A stretch of 64,000 nucleotides of DNA from Flaccisagitta enflata (Eukaryota > Chaetognatha > Sagittoidea > Aphragmophora), in contig OZ231126.1 in assembly GCA_965153355.1 (NCBI GenBank), forward strand, positions 10,788,001-10,852,000. The letters run 5' to 3'. The translations under genes were made by a program, and so were the position numbers. The stretch's first letter is position 1. The number at the start of each line of letters is the position of its first letter. Below, piece after piece: positions 38,206-49,716 of the stretch. Below the pieces are notes generated by a model, which was given only the letters and a program-made list of their open reading frames with translations, had not been told where the DNA came from and did no database searches.

Positions 38206-39162
38206 AAAAAGAGCAAGTGAGCACACATGAGCAGGCATGAGCAAGCATGAGCAAGAATGCTAAATCCGCCGATTTTGACAGGTTTAACTTCAAAGTCCCC
38301 TATCTTGGTCCTTTGGTCCTTTGGTCTTGCTTTTTTAACATCATGAGACCCTCTATGGTGACAATAAAGAGCAAGTGAGCACACATGAGCAATCATGAGC
38401 AAGCATGAGCAAGGAAGCTAAATCCGCTGATTTTAACGGGTTTAACATAAGAATTCCCTTTTTTGGACCTCTACATATTTATCTAATATTATGAGACCGT
38501 CTATGGTGACAAAAAAGAGCAAGTGAGCACATATGAGCAAGCATGAGCAAGAATGCTAAACCCGCTGATTCTAACAGGTTTAACGCCAAAATCCCCTATT
38601 TTGGTCCTCTACATGCTTTTTTGACATCATGAGAACCACTGTGGTGACAAAAAAGAGCAAGTGCGCACACATGAGCAGGCATGAGCAAGCATGAGCAAGA
38701 ATGCTAAATCACTGATTCTGACAGGTTTAACTTCAAAATCCCCTTTCTTGGTCCTTCGCATACTTTTTTAACATCATGAGACCCTCTATGAAGATAAAAA
38801 AGAGCAAGTGAGCACAATTAAGCAAGCATGAGCAAGCATGAGCAAGAATGCAAAATCTGCTGATTTTACCGGGTTTAACAAAAACAAGGCCGGATACACG
38901 GCTACCGAAGTCGCGTGCGGGTGGGCAGGGGCCATATTTGAGGTCACCAGATCATTTGGGCAGGAGCAGTGAGGTCAAAGAAATAAAATCATAAAAAAAA
39001 GCAAAGTGTGACGGACCAACCAACCAACCGACCAACCGACCAACCAACCGACCGACGGACAAAGCGGGTTGTAGAGTCGCGTGCACGCGACTAAAAAAAC
39101 CCTATTTTGACCCTCCACATGCTTATCTAACATCATGAGACCCTCTATGGTGACTAAAGTTT
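38206..39162 (+). repeat. Family D tandem array (~147-bp unit), interrupted by family B
   Basis: GAGCAAGTGAGCACA starts at 38211, 38369, 38517, 38655 (variant) and 38802. Units include AAATCCGCTGATTTTAACAG, TTTGGTCCTCTACATGCTTT and CATCATGAGACCCTCTATGG. The array is cut at about 38880 by a family B copy and resumes at about 39100. Other family D fragments: 41748-41822, 43330-43423 and 44093-44190. Confidence 0.85.
38881..39099 (+). repeat. Family B copy inserted in family D (AGTCGCGTGC class)
   Basis: The head is AACAAGGCCGGATACACGGC, then AGTCGCGTGCGGGTGGGCAG. The middle is TGAGGTCACCAGATCATTTG and GGCAGGAGCAGTGAGGTCAA, then an ACCAACCGACC tract. The 3' end is GTCGCGTGCACGCGAC-TAAAAA. The interrupted family D unit gives its outer limits within a few A residues. 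Confidence 0.88.
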
Positions 39163-39164
39163 AA

Positions 39165-39590
39165 CTTTTCGGTTTATTTTCCGCCACCAAAACCGGAAGT
39201 GGCAGAAGAAAAAATTCTCCTCACTTTCCACATTTCACTTTTTACATTCCATATTTCACTATCAGTTTTATTATTTTTCCTTTTTTCTTTTTCATTTCTT
39301 ACTTTTTAATTTTTACTCTTTATTGCTTCCTTTATATATTTTGTTTTTGATTCTTTTAAAATTTTTATATCTTTTTGTTATATTGTTTTTTATTCTTCTG
39401 TTTTCTTAATCATTTTGATGATATAACTAAAATAAACATATTTAAATAAGAGATTTGTTTTGATAAAGAATTAAATGAAGTCTGATAAATGATCAATGTT
39501 TCTCCCTCATGCTTATATCAAGATTATATCATCAAAAAAAAAAAAAAACACGCTGAAATGAGACGTTCTTTTATCTTCTGTGTCTGTATG
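39165..39590. other. AT-rich, gene-free stretch
   Basis: No coding or repeat structure noted beyond A/T runs. Confidence 0.4.
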
Positions 39591-39596
39591 TAGTTA

Positions 39597-39597
39597 T

Positions 39598-39687
<90 letters not shown>

Positions 39688-39690
39688 ACT
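39597..39690. repeat. (CT)n microsatellite
   Basis: About 90 bp of CT. Confidence 0.96.
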
Positions 39691-39776
39691 TCACAACTTC
39701 GACGATGATTATTGTGGACCATATGTTTAGGTGAGATCCATCCCCTGGTCACATGAAAAGCCGATCGCCCTTTTTT

Positions 39777-41002
39777 GGGCAGCGGCCCCGGAGGGGCCGA
39801 TGACCTATCATTCCACATAGGGCAATTTTCTCCGGTTTCCGGTTTCCCTTTTCCGTCCGTCCCCCCCTCCCCCAAGCCTCAAATAAAGCCTCTCAGACCC
39901 CATATCAGGCCTTTTCGACTCCAAATCAGACCTTCCTGACCGCGAAACAGGCTTCTCAGACCTCAAATCAGGCCTCCCAGACCCCAAATCAGGCCTCTCA
40001 GACCCCAAATCAGTCCTCCCACACCCCTGATCAGGCTTCTCAGACCCCAAGTTAGGCCTCTCAGATCCAAATCAGGCCTCAGACCCCATGTCAGGCTTTT
40101 TGGGCAGCAGCCCCGAAGGGGACGAAGTCCTGTAGGACACAGGGGGACTTTCGTTCGTCCGTCCGTTCGTCCGTTTGTCCGTTCGTTCGTTAGTCCCCCC
40201 CTTCATCAGACCCCTCAGGCCTCAAATCTGGCCTCTCAGGCCGCAAATCTAACCTCTCAGGTCTCAAATCCAGCCTCTCAGGTCTCAAATCCAGCCTATC
40301 AGGCCTCAAATCTGGCCTCTCAGGCCTCAAATCTGGCCTCTCAGGCCACAAATCTGGCGTCTTAGGCCACAAATCTGGCCTCTCAGGCCTCAAATCTGGC
40401 TTCTCAGGCCTCAAATCCAAATTCTTAGGCCTCAAATCCAGATTCTCAGGCCTCAAACCTGGCCTCTCATGCCTCAAATCAGCCATCTAAACCTCTATTT
40501 ATTGCTCCCAGGCTTCAAATCAGTCCTCTGGCAGCACAAGGCGCCATTAATCAGCTCTCTCAAGCCTCCAAGTTAGCCTCTCAAGCTTTAATCAGCATTC
40601 AGGAGCCTTATATCAGCCTTCTTAGACAGTTTAGGCTCTTAGCGCACTGATCAGCCCTCTAAACATCATCCACTTCTTCAGGTAGGGATAGGCAATCACC
40701 CTGTGTTCTACAGGACTTTGTCCCCTTCAGAGCCGCTGCTCTGCTTCCCCTCACTCCAATTCACAACAATCACTCAAAAGCAGGGCAATAGGGCGCCATG
40801 ACCACATATTGCCCTTCAGGCGACCTGTCGAACCCAAATCAAGCCCTCCAGACCCCAAACCCCACCTCTCACACCCTAAATCAGACCTGACAGAGCCAAA
40901 TCAGGCCTCTCAGCCCTCCAAACCAGCTTCTCTGAGAGCCAAATCAGGCCTCTCAGCCCTCCAAACCATATCATAGGTCATCGGCCCCTCCAGGGCCGCT
41001 GC
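39777..41002. mobile_element. Nested family C foldbacks
   Basis: The outer ends GGGCAGCGGCCCCGGAGGGG-CCGATGACCTATCAT (39777) and, inverted, ATGATAGGTCATCGG...GGGCCGCTGCC (to 41002) pair with each other. Inside is a second unit, 40102 to about 40743, with type I ends (ACGAAGTCCTGTAGGACACA against its inverse at 40700-40740). An inverted copy of the conserved spacer follows at 40744-40835. The interiors are tandem CTCAGGCCTCAAATCTGGC 21-22-mers. Confidence 0.8.
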
Positions 41003-41081
41003 CTCTCTCATAATCTCATTCCCGCATGCACTAACTTAGGGGCATCGGGTACCTGTGACCATTTAAAACTAATGTATGGTT

Positions 41082-41083
41082 CT

Positions 41084-41176
<93 letters not shown>

Positions 41177-41197
41177 CTCTCCTCTCTCTCTCTCTCT
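41082..41197. repeat. (CT)n microsatellite
   Basis: CT runs with a few interruptions. Confidence 0.95.
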
Positions 41198-41198
41198 T

Positions 41199-41352
41199 TT
41201 AGTTGCGGACACCAACTCTGAAGAACTTTGTCAAATCCATCGGTCCGTCGGTCGTGGTCAGTCCCGTCATAGTGATCAGTTGATGTGAAAACAGCGCATT
41301 TCCGCCCCTACCCCGTCCGCAGCAGTATTGGCGTGTATCCCGGCTGTTTTCT
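41199..41352 (-). repeat. Family B copy, inverted and diverged
   Basis: TTTTAGTTGCGGACACCAACTC (3' end inverted) and, at the other side, CCCCGTCCGCAGCAGTATTG then GTGTATCCCGGCTG (head inverted). 5' GCTGCGGAC against 3' GTCCGCAAC. Confidence 0.65.
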
Positions 41353-41457
41353 CTCTCTCTCTCTGACAAAAAAGAGGTGTATCTGAGAAGGTTCCCATTG
41401 GTGCGACTGAGTGTGCTGCAAGAAAAAATCAGGTCCTTTATTCTGTTAAGGTCTCGA

Positions 41458-41465
41458 TCTTGTTC

Positions 41466-41515
<50 letters not shown>

Positions 41516-41555
41516 AGTCTCTGTCTGTCTGTCTCTCTGTCTGTCTGTCTGCCCG
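41458..41555. repeat. (CTGT)n microsatellite
   Basis: CTGTCTGT repeats with CTCT variants. Confidence 0.95.
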
Positions 41556-41599
41556 TCTCTCATTTCATTTCATCTTCAAACTCAGGGTTTTTGTAATGT

Positions 41600-42090
41600 A
41601 ACTAAAAAAAAAAACGTTAAAAAGCGTATATTAGGCTAAAAACTCCACTTAAACGCAGCCTACTATGCATATGATTTAAATCAAACTTCCGTTATATCCC
41701 ACTATATGATTTTGTTTGAAACTCCAAATACTACAAAAAAAAAAAAAAAAGAACAAGTGAGCACACATGACCAAGCTTGAGTACAAATGCTCAATCCGCT
41801 GATTTTAACCGGTTTAACTAAGTTTTCTCAAAAGAACCTCAAAACGTTGTCCGAGGCTCTCGAGACCCTGATTTTTGAATTCCTCATTGAAAATTGTGTG
41901 GAAACGGTGAAAAAGGTAATTTTTTTACAAAACTAAGATTTAAAATCACAATCGTTATCATCATTACTACCCTCAGATATTTTGCCGCCATATTTTTTTT
42001 TCACCAGTTTGACTGCACTGATTCTCTCTATGAAACTTTGGCTCGATGTTTTATGATGCATCGATTGCGAGGCCAACCAACAACGAATAA
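41600..42090. other. Gene-free stretch with a family D fragment
   Basis: GAACAAGTGAGCACACATGA...CTGATTTTAACCGGTTTAAC at 41751-41817 is family D. The rest shows no supported gene. Confidence 0.5.
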
Positions 42091-42094
42091 CGGA

Positions 42095-42386
42095 GGAAGA
42101 AGAAGAAGAAGAAGAAGAAGACAAAGACAAAGAAGAAGATGAAGAAGAAGAAGAAGAAGAAGAAGAAGAGAAAGAAGAAGAAGAAAGAGAAGAAGAAGAA
42201 GAACGAGAAGAAGAACGAGAAGAGGAAGAAGAAGAAGAAGAAGAAGAAGAACGAGAAGAAGGAGAAGGAGGAAGAAGGAGAAGAAGAAGAAGAAGGAGAA
42301 GAAGGAGAACGAGAAGAACGAGAAGAACGAGGAGAAGAGGGAGAAGAAGAAGAAGAGGAAGACTGGAAGACAAGGAAAAGAAGAAG

Positions 42387-42446
<60 letters not shown>

Positions 42447-42598
42447 ACACACACACACACACACAGACAGACACACAGACAGACACACAGACAGACACAC
42501 AGACAGACACACAGACAGACACACAAAATGACAGACACAGACAGACACACAGACAGACACACAGACAGACAGGTTGATAGACTGATAAAAAGATTTTT

Positions 42599-42675
<77 letters not shown>

Positions 42676-42705
42676 GGCAGACAGACAGACAGGCAGATAG
42701 GTTGA
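42095..42705. repeat. (GAA)n, (GA)n, (CA)n and (GACA)n composite
   Basis: GAAGAA at 42095-42385, GA at 42387-42442, CACAGACAGACA at 42443-42570, GA at 42600-42644 and GACA at 42645-42692. Confidence 0.95.
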
Positions 42706-43320
42706 TGGGCTGATTAAAAGATATGTCGTCTCTTGGAATCTAAACTGAGATTTTACTTTCTGCATTAACTTTATTTTTTGATGATAGGATCATCTTTCAA
42801 CGTGGGCGGATGCTAGCGGACAATACTGATCACTTTGAGCTTTTGCATACACGTAGATATATATCAGGGGTAGCTTAATCTCGTTGAGCGGTTTAGAGCA
42901 AGCATGGGAAGTTGATCAAATCAAAGTTTTAATATTTTGAATATTTAATGATATACCAAGAAAATCAGATATATATCTCAAATTTGGCTTGAATCATTGA
43001 CACCTTATTCTGTTCGAGATTCTAAAAAAATAAATCGATTTTTCTATTTACACTTTGCGTATCGTTTGGCTATGTGAGACCTTTTTTGATGAGTTTTTTT
43101 GCTTTTTCTCATATTTTGAAGTTTAAATATGTATTAAACAATTTTCACGTACAGCAAATGTATTGTCAAGTCTACAGTCATATTAAAGGCGAGTTTCTCA
43201 CGATTCTAGTTATGTTTTTCATTTCTTAACATTCCAATTTTAACATAATCAAATATAATAAAATATACAACTATTGATCCAATGACGGCAAGCATTATTC
43301 CAACGGACCCTCCGCTCTTC
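42706..43320. other. Gene-free AT-rich stretch
   Basis: No coding signal or repeat family recognised. Confidence 0.4.
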
Positions 43321-43423
43321 TAGGAAAACTTAGTTTAACATCAAAATCCCCTGTTTTGGTCCTCAACATGCTTATTTGACATCAAGACACCATCTATGGT
43401 GACAATGAAGAGCAAGTGAGCAC

Positions 43424-43836
43424 CAGAGATTAGCGTTACTGAGCGTCAGTGGACGGCCGTTATGAGGTCGTTATATGGTAAAAATCCGCCATTTTATGCT
43501 AAGGTCGTTATCCCTAAATAACTGGATGTTATTTATATAAGGTTACACATTATCTAAGTAAAAGGAACAGATTTTGTAAAAGGTTCATTGCATTTGACTC
43601 ATGGAAATCCTCGTTATGAAAGATGGACAACATTACCACTTTACTTACTATACTTACCATACCATACTTACTATACTTACTATACTTACTATTCTTACTA
43701 TTCTTACAATACTTACTATACTTACTATACTATACTTACTATACTTACTATACTTACTATCTTCTATTCTTATTTTTCATAGTTACTATACACTAGGATT
43801 TTATTCATTTCAGTTTTTGGTTAAAAGAGAGAGATT

Positions 43837-43889
<53 letters not shown>

Positions 43890-44092
43890 CACACCAAAAG
43901 CGGTATAAGATCGACTTAAAGAAACAAAGGATCTTGGAAGAATAGAAGAGAAGAAGGTGAAGAAAGAGGAGGAAGAAGAGAAGGAGGAAGAGGAAGAGGA
44001 ACGATCGGTTTTCATGGTGATTTATCCGTTATACGTTATCCCATATATCCTATCCGTTACACGGATTGCCGGATCTCGATACCTAATCTCTG
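43424..44092. mobile_element. hAT-type non-autonomous element with 8-bp target duplication
   Basis: The ends CAGAGATTAG and CTAATCTCTG are perfect 10-bp inverted repeats. They are flanked by direct duplicates GTGAGCAC (43416-43423 and 44093-44100). The host is a family D unit, whose normal sequence GTGAGCACACATGAG confirms the target. 669 bp, no transposase; it contains ACTTACTAT and GA repeats. 8-bp target duplications with CAGNG ends define the hAT superfamily. Confidence 0.85.
43640..43885. repeat. ACTTACTAT minisatellite and (GA)n inside the hAT element
   Basis: TACTTACTATACTTACTAT repeats at 43655-43770; GA-rich at 43831-43885. Confidence 0.9.
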
Positions 44093-44239
44093 GTGAGCAC
44101 ACATGAGTAAGCATGAGCAAGCACGCTAAATCCGTTGATTCTAACATGTTTAACAAAAATCCCCTATTTTTGTCCTCCACATGCTGGTTCAAGTCCTTTT
44201 TAATTTTGCTCAGCTCATATCTCAATTTTGAATGCGACA

Positions 44240-45165
44240 ACAATACCAGTAATGGCGACTGTCGCCGTGAGGAAAAAAGTTGTAAGCATTGGTCACTTTT
44301 CACCAAATTTTTATCTGCAAATCTTTTTATTCGTCAGATCAAATCAAGAGCAATTGTATGTATTGATTGCACTGAAAATCTGAGAAAGATAGGACTGAGA
44401 CAAATGAGGTAGGTGAGCTGAAATGCTCAAAATCACTCAATCAGACAACCAGCTATGCTCACTGACATGCTTTCTTGTATTTGCATGCTCACATCAAATA
44501 TCTATTTATTCATCCCATTAAAAACTTAAAAAAAGATTGTGCTAAATGAGCTAAGTGAGCTAGAATACTTGAAAACACCCTCACAGAAGAGTACTTATGC
44601 TCACTGACATGCTTTTTTGTATCTGATTGCTTTAACATGTATCAAAATATTAATTTGTTTATCGCATTTGAAATCAGAAAAAAAAGATTAAGCAAAATGA
44701 GCTAAATGAGCAAGAATGCACAAAAACACCCTCACAGAGGAGCAGCTATGCTCATAAACATGTTTTCTTGTGAATGCATGTTCTAACAAACATAAATACA
44801 CTCTGTTATTGATACTACCTAAAATCATAATAAATAAAACATAATTTAATTTGAATTTTTCAGAACTTAATCTTTAAAAAATAATAGCGCGAAAAATATT
44901 TGTCAGAGAGCATTCTGCTTGCCGCTAAATAGAAGAGAAGTATCAAATTTACTTACCCTATCAATTTTGTTGGAGGGAACAATCAGCCGAATGAGACCCT
45001 CAACTTTTTAATGAGAAAATGAAAACCATGTTTCTTGCGAAAATGTCAAAAAGTCAAAATCTGACTTTGACTTTTGTCCCAATGAATACATTCTTTTATT
45101 GTTCACATTTGAAATAAGATTAAAAAAGATTGACCTAGATAGGCTAAATGAGCTAAATAAGCTCA
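44240..45165 (+). repeat. Interspersed family A, copy 4
   Basis: The head TACCAGTAATGGCGACTGTC at 44245 has a perfect self-complement, GGCGAC-T-GTCGCC. Internal GAGCTA modules follow. The tail is GCATTCTGCTTGCCGC...TCAAAATCTGACTTTGACTT to about 45085, then more GAGCTA-module DNA up to the inserted TA-flanked element. Confidence 0.82.
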
Positions 45166-45168
45166 CTA

Positions 45169-46147
45169 CAGGGTTTTTCACGCCAACACGCCGATTACAA
45201 AACGACGTTTCCCAGCCCTATGACATGATAATTGATTTCTGAAAAATGTTCTGAATAGCTCTTGAGCTCCGATTTTGTTATCTGAAATTGTGATGGTTTG
45301 ATTCCAAGTAGTTTACCCATCATAGTCGAGTAAATAAATCTTCAGAATTTGGATAAAGTGCCAAAAGGTTAAATTGATTTTCCTACGGAAAAGCTTTGCT
45401 TCATGCTCAGGCCATGTCAAAACAAATAGAGCATAAAAAAGTTGAACTCCCAATTGATTAAAATTGGTTATCTTTGGTAGAAAAAAAGTGAGCTGGAAAG
45501 ACACCAAGCAGTTGCGTAGCAATACTCATTTGATCTCAAACTGTACAAAGATGTTTTTCCCAATGTTGCAGCTTCACATTGCGTTCTTCCTCCTGTTGCT
45601 CTTTTTATTGTTCCATGATTGGTCAGTCCGTTAGTTAGTAAAGCCTACTGTTACTGTTAGTACTCTAACGGAATTTTGACAAACGTCAGCATTATGAGCG
45701 TCTTCATCTTCGTCAGCTTGTGGAAGTTGATGATTGAATGGCGTGATCTCATGGGGCCCACTTGACTACCAAGTAACATCAACTATGGAGGGGCACTGCT
45801 TCTCAATGAATTGAGTCGCAGACCTCGGATTGGTCGCATTCTAAAGAGCTAAGACAACTCTTTAAAGTGGGACCAATCTGAGGTCTGTAACTTGATTCGT
45901 TTAGAAGCTGTACTCTTTTAAAGTTGATCCTTGTTTCACAGAGGAGAAATGGTAATGGCAATGGAAAAATCGAGTTCTTTTAAAAAGATCTCTAATGGGT
46001 AAACGTCTTGGAAATTAACTATAAACAAAGTAAACAGACAAAATCGGAGCTCAGGAGCTGCACAAACCTTTTTTCAGAATCTAATTCTCATTTCTGGCAG
46101 CTGAGAAATGTTGTTTTGTAATCGGCGTGTTGGCCTGAAAAACCCTG
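45169..46147. mobile_element. TA-flanked MITE with long terminal inverted repeats
   Basis: 979 bp bounded by TA (45167-45168, 46148-46149). Left CAGGGTTTTTCACGCCAACA-CGCCGATTACAAAACGACG; inverted right CAGGGTTTTTCAGGCCAACA-CGCCGATTACAAAACAACA. Similarity continues inwards over AGCTCTTGAGCTCCGATTTTG, giving repeats of about 120 bp. An inner inverted pair (GCAGACCTCGGATTGGTC / GACCAATCTGAGGTCTG) sits near 45830-45880. No transposase. The family A module sequence resumes on the far side. Confidence 0.82.
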
Positions 46148-46149
46148 TA

Positions 46150-46565
46150 GAAAACATTTTTTTATTTGTCCCATTCAAATTCAGAAAAAAGACTGAGTTG
46201 AAATCAGAAGAAAGAAAGCTAAAATCAGAGAAAAAATTGAGCTGAATGAGCTAAATGAGCATGAATAATCAAAAACACCCTCACAGATGAGCAGCTCTTC
46301 TCACTGACATGCTTTCTTGTATTTACACGCTCAAACATGTATCAAAACATTTATTCATTTATCGCATTTTAAATCAGAAAAAACAGATTGAGCTAAATGA
46401 GCTAAATGAGCTAAAATGCTCGAAAACACCCTCACAGATGAGCAGTTATGCTCATAAACATGTTTTCTTGTATTTGCAAGCTCAAACAAACTTAAATACA
46501 CTCCTTCATTGATCCTACTTAAAATCATAACAAATCGATTAGAATTTTGCGTAAATAAATCTTTA
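46150..46565 (+). repeat. Family A modules resumed after the MITE
   Basis: GAGCTAAATGAGCTAAAATG and CACCCTCACAGATGAGCAG modules continue to TAAATAAATCTTTAA. There a family B-like ACAAGGCC...ATTAGTCGCGTACGAGAC scrap truncates it. Confidence 0.75.
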
Positions 46566-46854
46566 ACAAGGCCAACACCTATTAGTCGCGTACGAGACAA
46601 ACAACTGAATTGAACTGATTCCTTATTGTATCTGTTTAATCAATCATGACTGAGTAGGGAGAAATATAAGAAATGAATAAAATGATTCAGTTTACTAGAT
46701 TGATGAATAAATCAGGTAATTACAGGCCGGGACCACTGGAAAAAGTGGTGACTTTTGTAATTGAGTCAAATTAATCAACTCTATCAACCCAATCAATGAA
46801 AAATGACTAAACCAGACTTGAACTAGACCTTAGGGTCTGCTGGTTAAAGTCTGG

Positions 46855-47190
46855 TTTAAGTCTGGTTTAGACTTAAACCAGCAGACCTAAACCAGCAGAT
46901 CTAAACCAGCAGACTTAAACCAGCAGACTTTAACCAGCAGACTTAAACCAGCAGACTTAAACCAACAGACTTAAACCAGCAGACTTAAACCAGCAGACTT
47001 AAACCAGCAGACTTAAACCAGCAGACTGAAACTCGCAGACTTAAACTCGCAGAGTTAAACCAGCAGACTTAAACCAGCAGACTTAAACCAGCAGACTTAA
47101 ACCAGCAGACTTAAACCAGCAGTCATAAACCATCAGACTTAAACCATCAGACCAGCAGACCATCAGACCAGCAGACCTAAACCAGCTGAC
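46855..47190. repeat. 15-bp CAGCAGACTTAAACC minisatellite
   Basis: About 20 copies of the 15-mer, preceded by the inverted AGTCTGGTTTAAGTCTGG at 46840-46868, so the array starts at a small palindrome. Confidence 0.92.
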
Positions 47191-47935
47191 TTGAAATGAA
47201 ATAAATGACCAAAACATACCAAAAAACATAAATGACAAAAAATCAAAAAACTAAAAAGACAAAAAACAAAAAAAAACAAAAAACAGAAAACAAAAAACAA
47301 AAAACAAAAAACAAAAAACAAAAAACAAAAAAAAACAAAAAACAAAAAACAAAAAACAAAAAACAAAAAAAAAAAAACAAAAACAAAAAAAACAAAAAAA
47401 CAAAAAAACAAAAAAACAAAAAAACAAAATAACAAAAAAAAACAAAAAAACAAAAAAACAAAAACCAAACGGCCAACACCTAGAACAAAAAAAACAAAAC
47501 AAAAAAAAACAAAAAAAACAAAAACCACAAAACCAAAAAACAAAAAAACAAAAAACAAAAAACAAAAAACAAAAAACAAAAAACAAAAAACAAAAAACAA
47601 AAAACAAAAAAAAACAAAAAACAAAAAAAAACAAAAAACCAAAAACCAAAAACCAAAAACCAAAAACCAAAAACCAAAATCCAAAAAACCAAAAAACCAA
47701 AAAACCAAAAAACCCAAAACCAAAAAACTAAAAACATAAATGATCAAAACATACCAAAAAACCAAGAACCAAAAAAACAAAAAACCAAAAAATCAAAAAA
47801 CCAAAAAACCAAAAACAAATGACCAAAAAACCAAAAAACTAAAAAGCCAAAAACCAAAAACACAAAAACCAAAGTCCCAAAAACCAAAAAAGATAAATGA
47901 CCAAAACATACCAAAAAAACAGGTTAAATGACCAA
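47191..47935. repeat. CAAAAAA(C) low-complexity block
   Basis: Irregular 7-9-mers of A6-8 with single C or CC. ATAAATGA(C/T)CAAAACATACC is repeated at 47203, 47735 and 47893. The Phe/Leu/Val-rich and Lys/Asn/Thr-rich frames are artefacts. Confidence 0.93.
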
Positions 47936-48150
47936 AAATGACCTTTAATGTCCCAAAATGACTTAAAATGACTTAAAACTACTTAAAATGCCCAAAAATG
48001 ACACAAATGATTTAAATAAACAAAGTGACTTTAATGATCAAAGATAACCAAAAATGAATAAAATCAACCAAAAATGACCAAAAACAAAAAAAAATGACTC
48101 AAAATAACTCCAGACGACCCAAAATGACCAAAAACGACGCAAAAAAGCAA
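47936..48150. repeat. AAAATGAC(T/C) short repeat
   Basis: CCAAAAATGACC- and CTTAAAATGA-type decamers; a family B-like GACCGACGGACCGA tract ends it. Confidence 0.75.
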
Positions 48151-48199
48151 AGTATTACGGACCGACGGACCGAGCAACGGACTGACCGACCGACTGACA

Positions 48200-48360
48200 A
48201 AAAATATTTGCCGTAGAGTATTTTGCTTGGCGCCAAATGAAAGACAATTATCAAATTTACTTACCCTATCAATTTCATTGGAGGCCACCTTTGGTCTGTG
48301 GAGATGCATAAGTTTCCCATAAGAAAATGAAAACCATGTTTCTCTCCAATATGTCAACAA
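48200..48360 (+). repeat. Family A tail fragment
   Basis: AAAATATTTGCCGTAGAGTA...TTGCTTGGCGCCAAATGAAA...GAAAATGAAAACCATGTTTC...AATATGTCAA. The tail hairpin is missing. Confidence 0.78.
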
Positions 48361-48395
48361 CTAAACATGGAAGGAATGCATCTGCAGGAAACCGG

Positions 48396-49150
48396 TTGCA
48401 AAAAGCTTAAAGAAAATAAAAAAAATGGACATCTCACAGATTTTTGCACAGAGGACCTAGAAAGGCTGTAGAACACGATTCTGATATTCATTTTGACTTA
48501 ACTTGAGCCAAAAAAATTAGAAACGGTTTTTTGTGCTAAAAACAGCTATTTTTCTTTAAAAAAGGGTGTAAAATGAAACATTTCAGACTTTCTTTTTACA
48601 GAAACTTAAGGTACCAATAGCAATTGATACTTGAGTGAACCTAGAACGATTTTGAATAGGTCTGCGAGGTTTAAAAATTGCATTAGAATCCTCAAAAACG
48701 AAAAAATGACCCAAAATCAAAAAATTCTAAAAACTGATGTTTTGAAACAGTTTCTAAGGGTGAGATATGCTATCAGTATGAATTTTATTGATGTACTCAA
48801 AAAACATGCATTTTATAGGCGAAAAACGCGAAACCGCAATATGCAAATGAGATCAAGTGCAAACTTTCAAAAATAGCAAAAATTGTGTAGAAACACCAAA
48901 AATTGAATCAGCACAGTGCAAATGATCAACATACATCAATATCAGTCAGAAATAACAAAAAAATATGAAACAAATAGTGTTTTTATAGCAAAAAACACAT
49001 TTTTTTCATAAAAAAAACGTTTCTAATTTTTTGGCTCAAGTTAGGTCAAAATGAATGTCAGAATCGTGTTCTACAGCCTTTTTAGGTCCCCTGCGCAAAA
49101 AACTGTGATGTGTCCATCTTTTTTTTTTTTTTCAAAACCCTTAAAATTGA
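48396..49150. mobile_element. Element with ~145-bp terminal inverted repeats
   Basis: The left arm 48396-48541 (ATGGACATCTCACAGATTTT...GGCTGTAGAACACGATTCTG...CTTGAGCCAAAAAAATTAGA) is mirrored at about 49010-49150. The arms are ~90% identical by eye and separated by ~470 bp with no supported gene. Target duplication not resolved because the ends are A/T runs. Confidence 0.7.
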
Positions 49151-49716
49151 GATTTTCTCTAACCAGAATCCTGACCGAAACGGTTACATTTTCAGCTTTG
49201 AGTATTTTGCTCGTTAGGTTGCTCAAATCAAATCGAATCAGTCAAGATTCGACAATTGTTTTTTTTCATTTCACTTTGAGCGATCGTGGAAAGCTACCGG
49301 GCACTGGCGGCATAGCTGACTGAATGTAGAACGGCAACGCGTTGAGAAATGGACGGTCAGTAAAGGGATTGGTCGCGCATCAAAAATATTGCTCATTTAC
49401 TCCAATCACGATTTGAAATCTCGACAGACTGAAATGATTGACAGACAGAAAACAATAGGGAAATGATGATTTTCTTCAATATCTTGGCAAAGCGGAATAT
49501 TTCTAAACATTTTCTTGTCGCTTATACTGAAATATTCTGTATAGGACAGTTGATCATCTAGTTGTCTCTCGCTGTATTTGAGTAGATTAATACTTTCATG
49601 CGCTGATGATTAGAAAGACCTCTGATCTTAAGCAAAGAGGCAAGTTAAATGTTATAATGTTGGTTTGAAACAAGAAATTGTATCTTAATTTTCAAATTCA
49701 AATCAATGGCCTTTAA
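49151..49716. other. Gene-free stretch
   Basis: No supported feature was found. Confidence 0.4.

Noticed and set aside
47163-47780. Phe/Leu/Val-rich frames resembling membrane proteins
   Set aside because: They come from CAAAAAA low-complexity DNA. The hydrophobicity is a by-product of T-rich codons.
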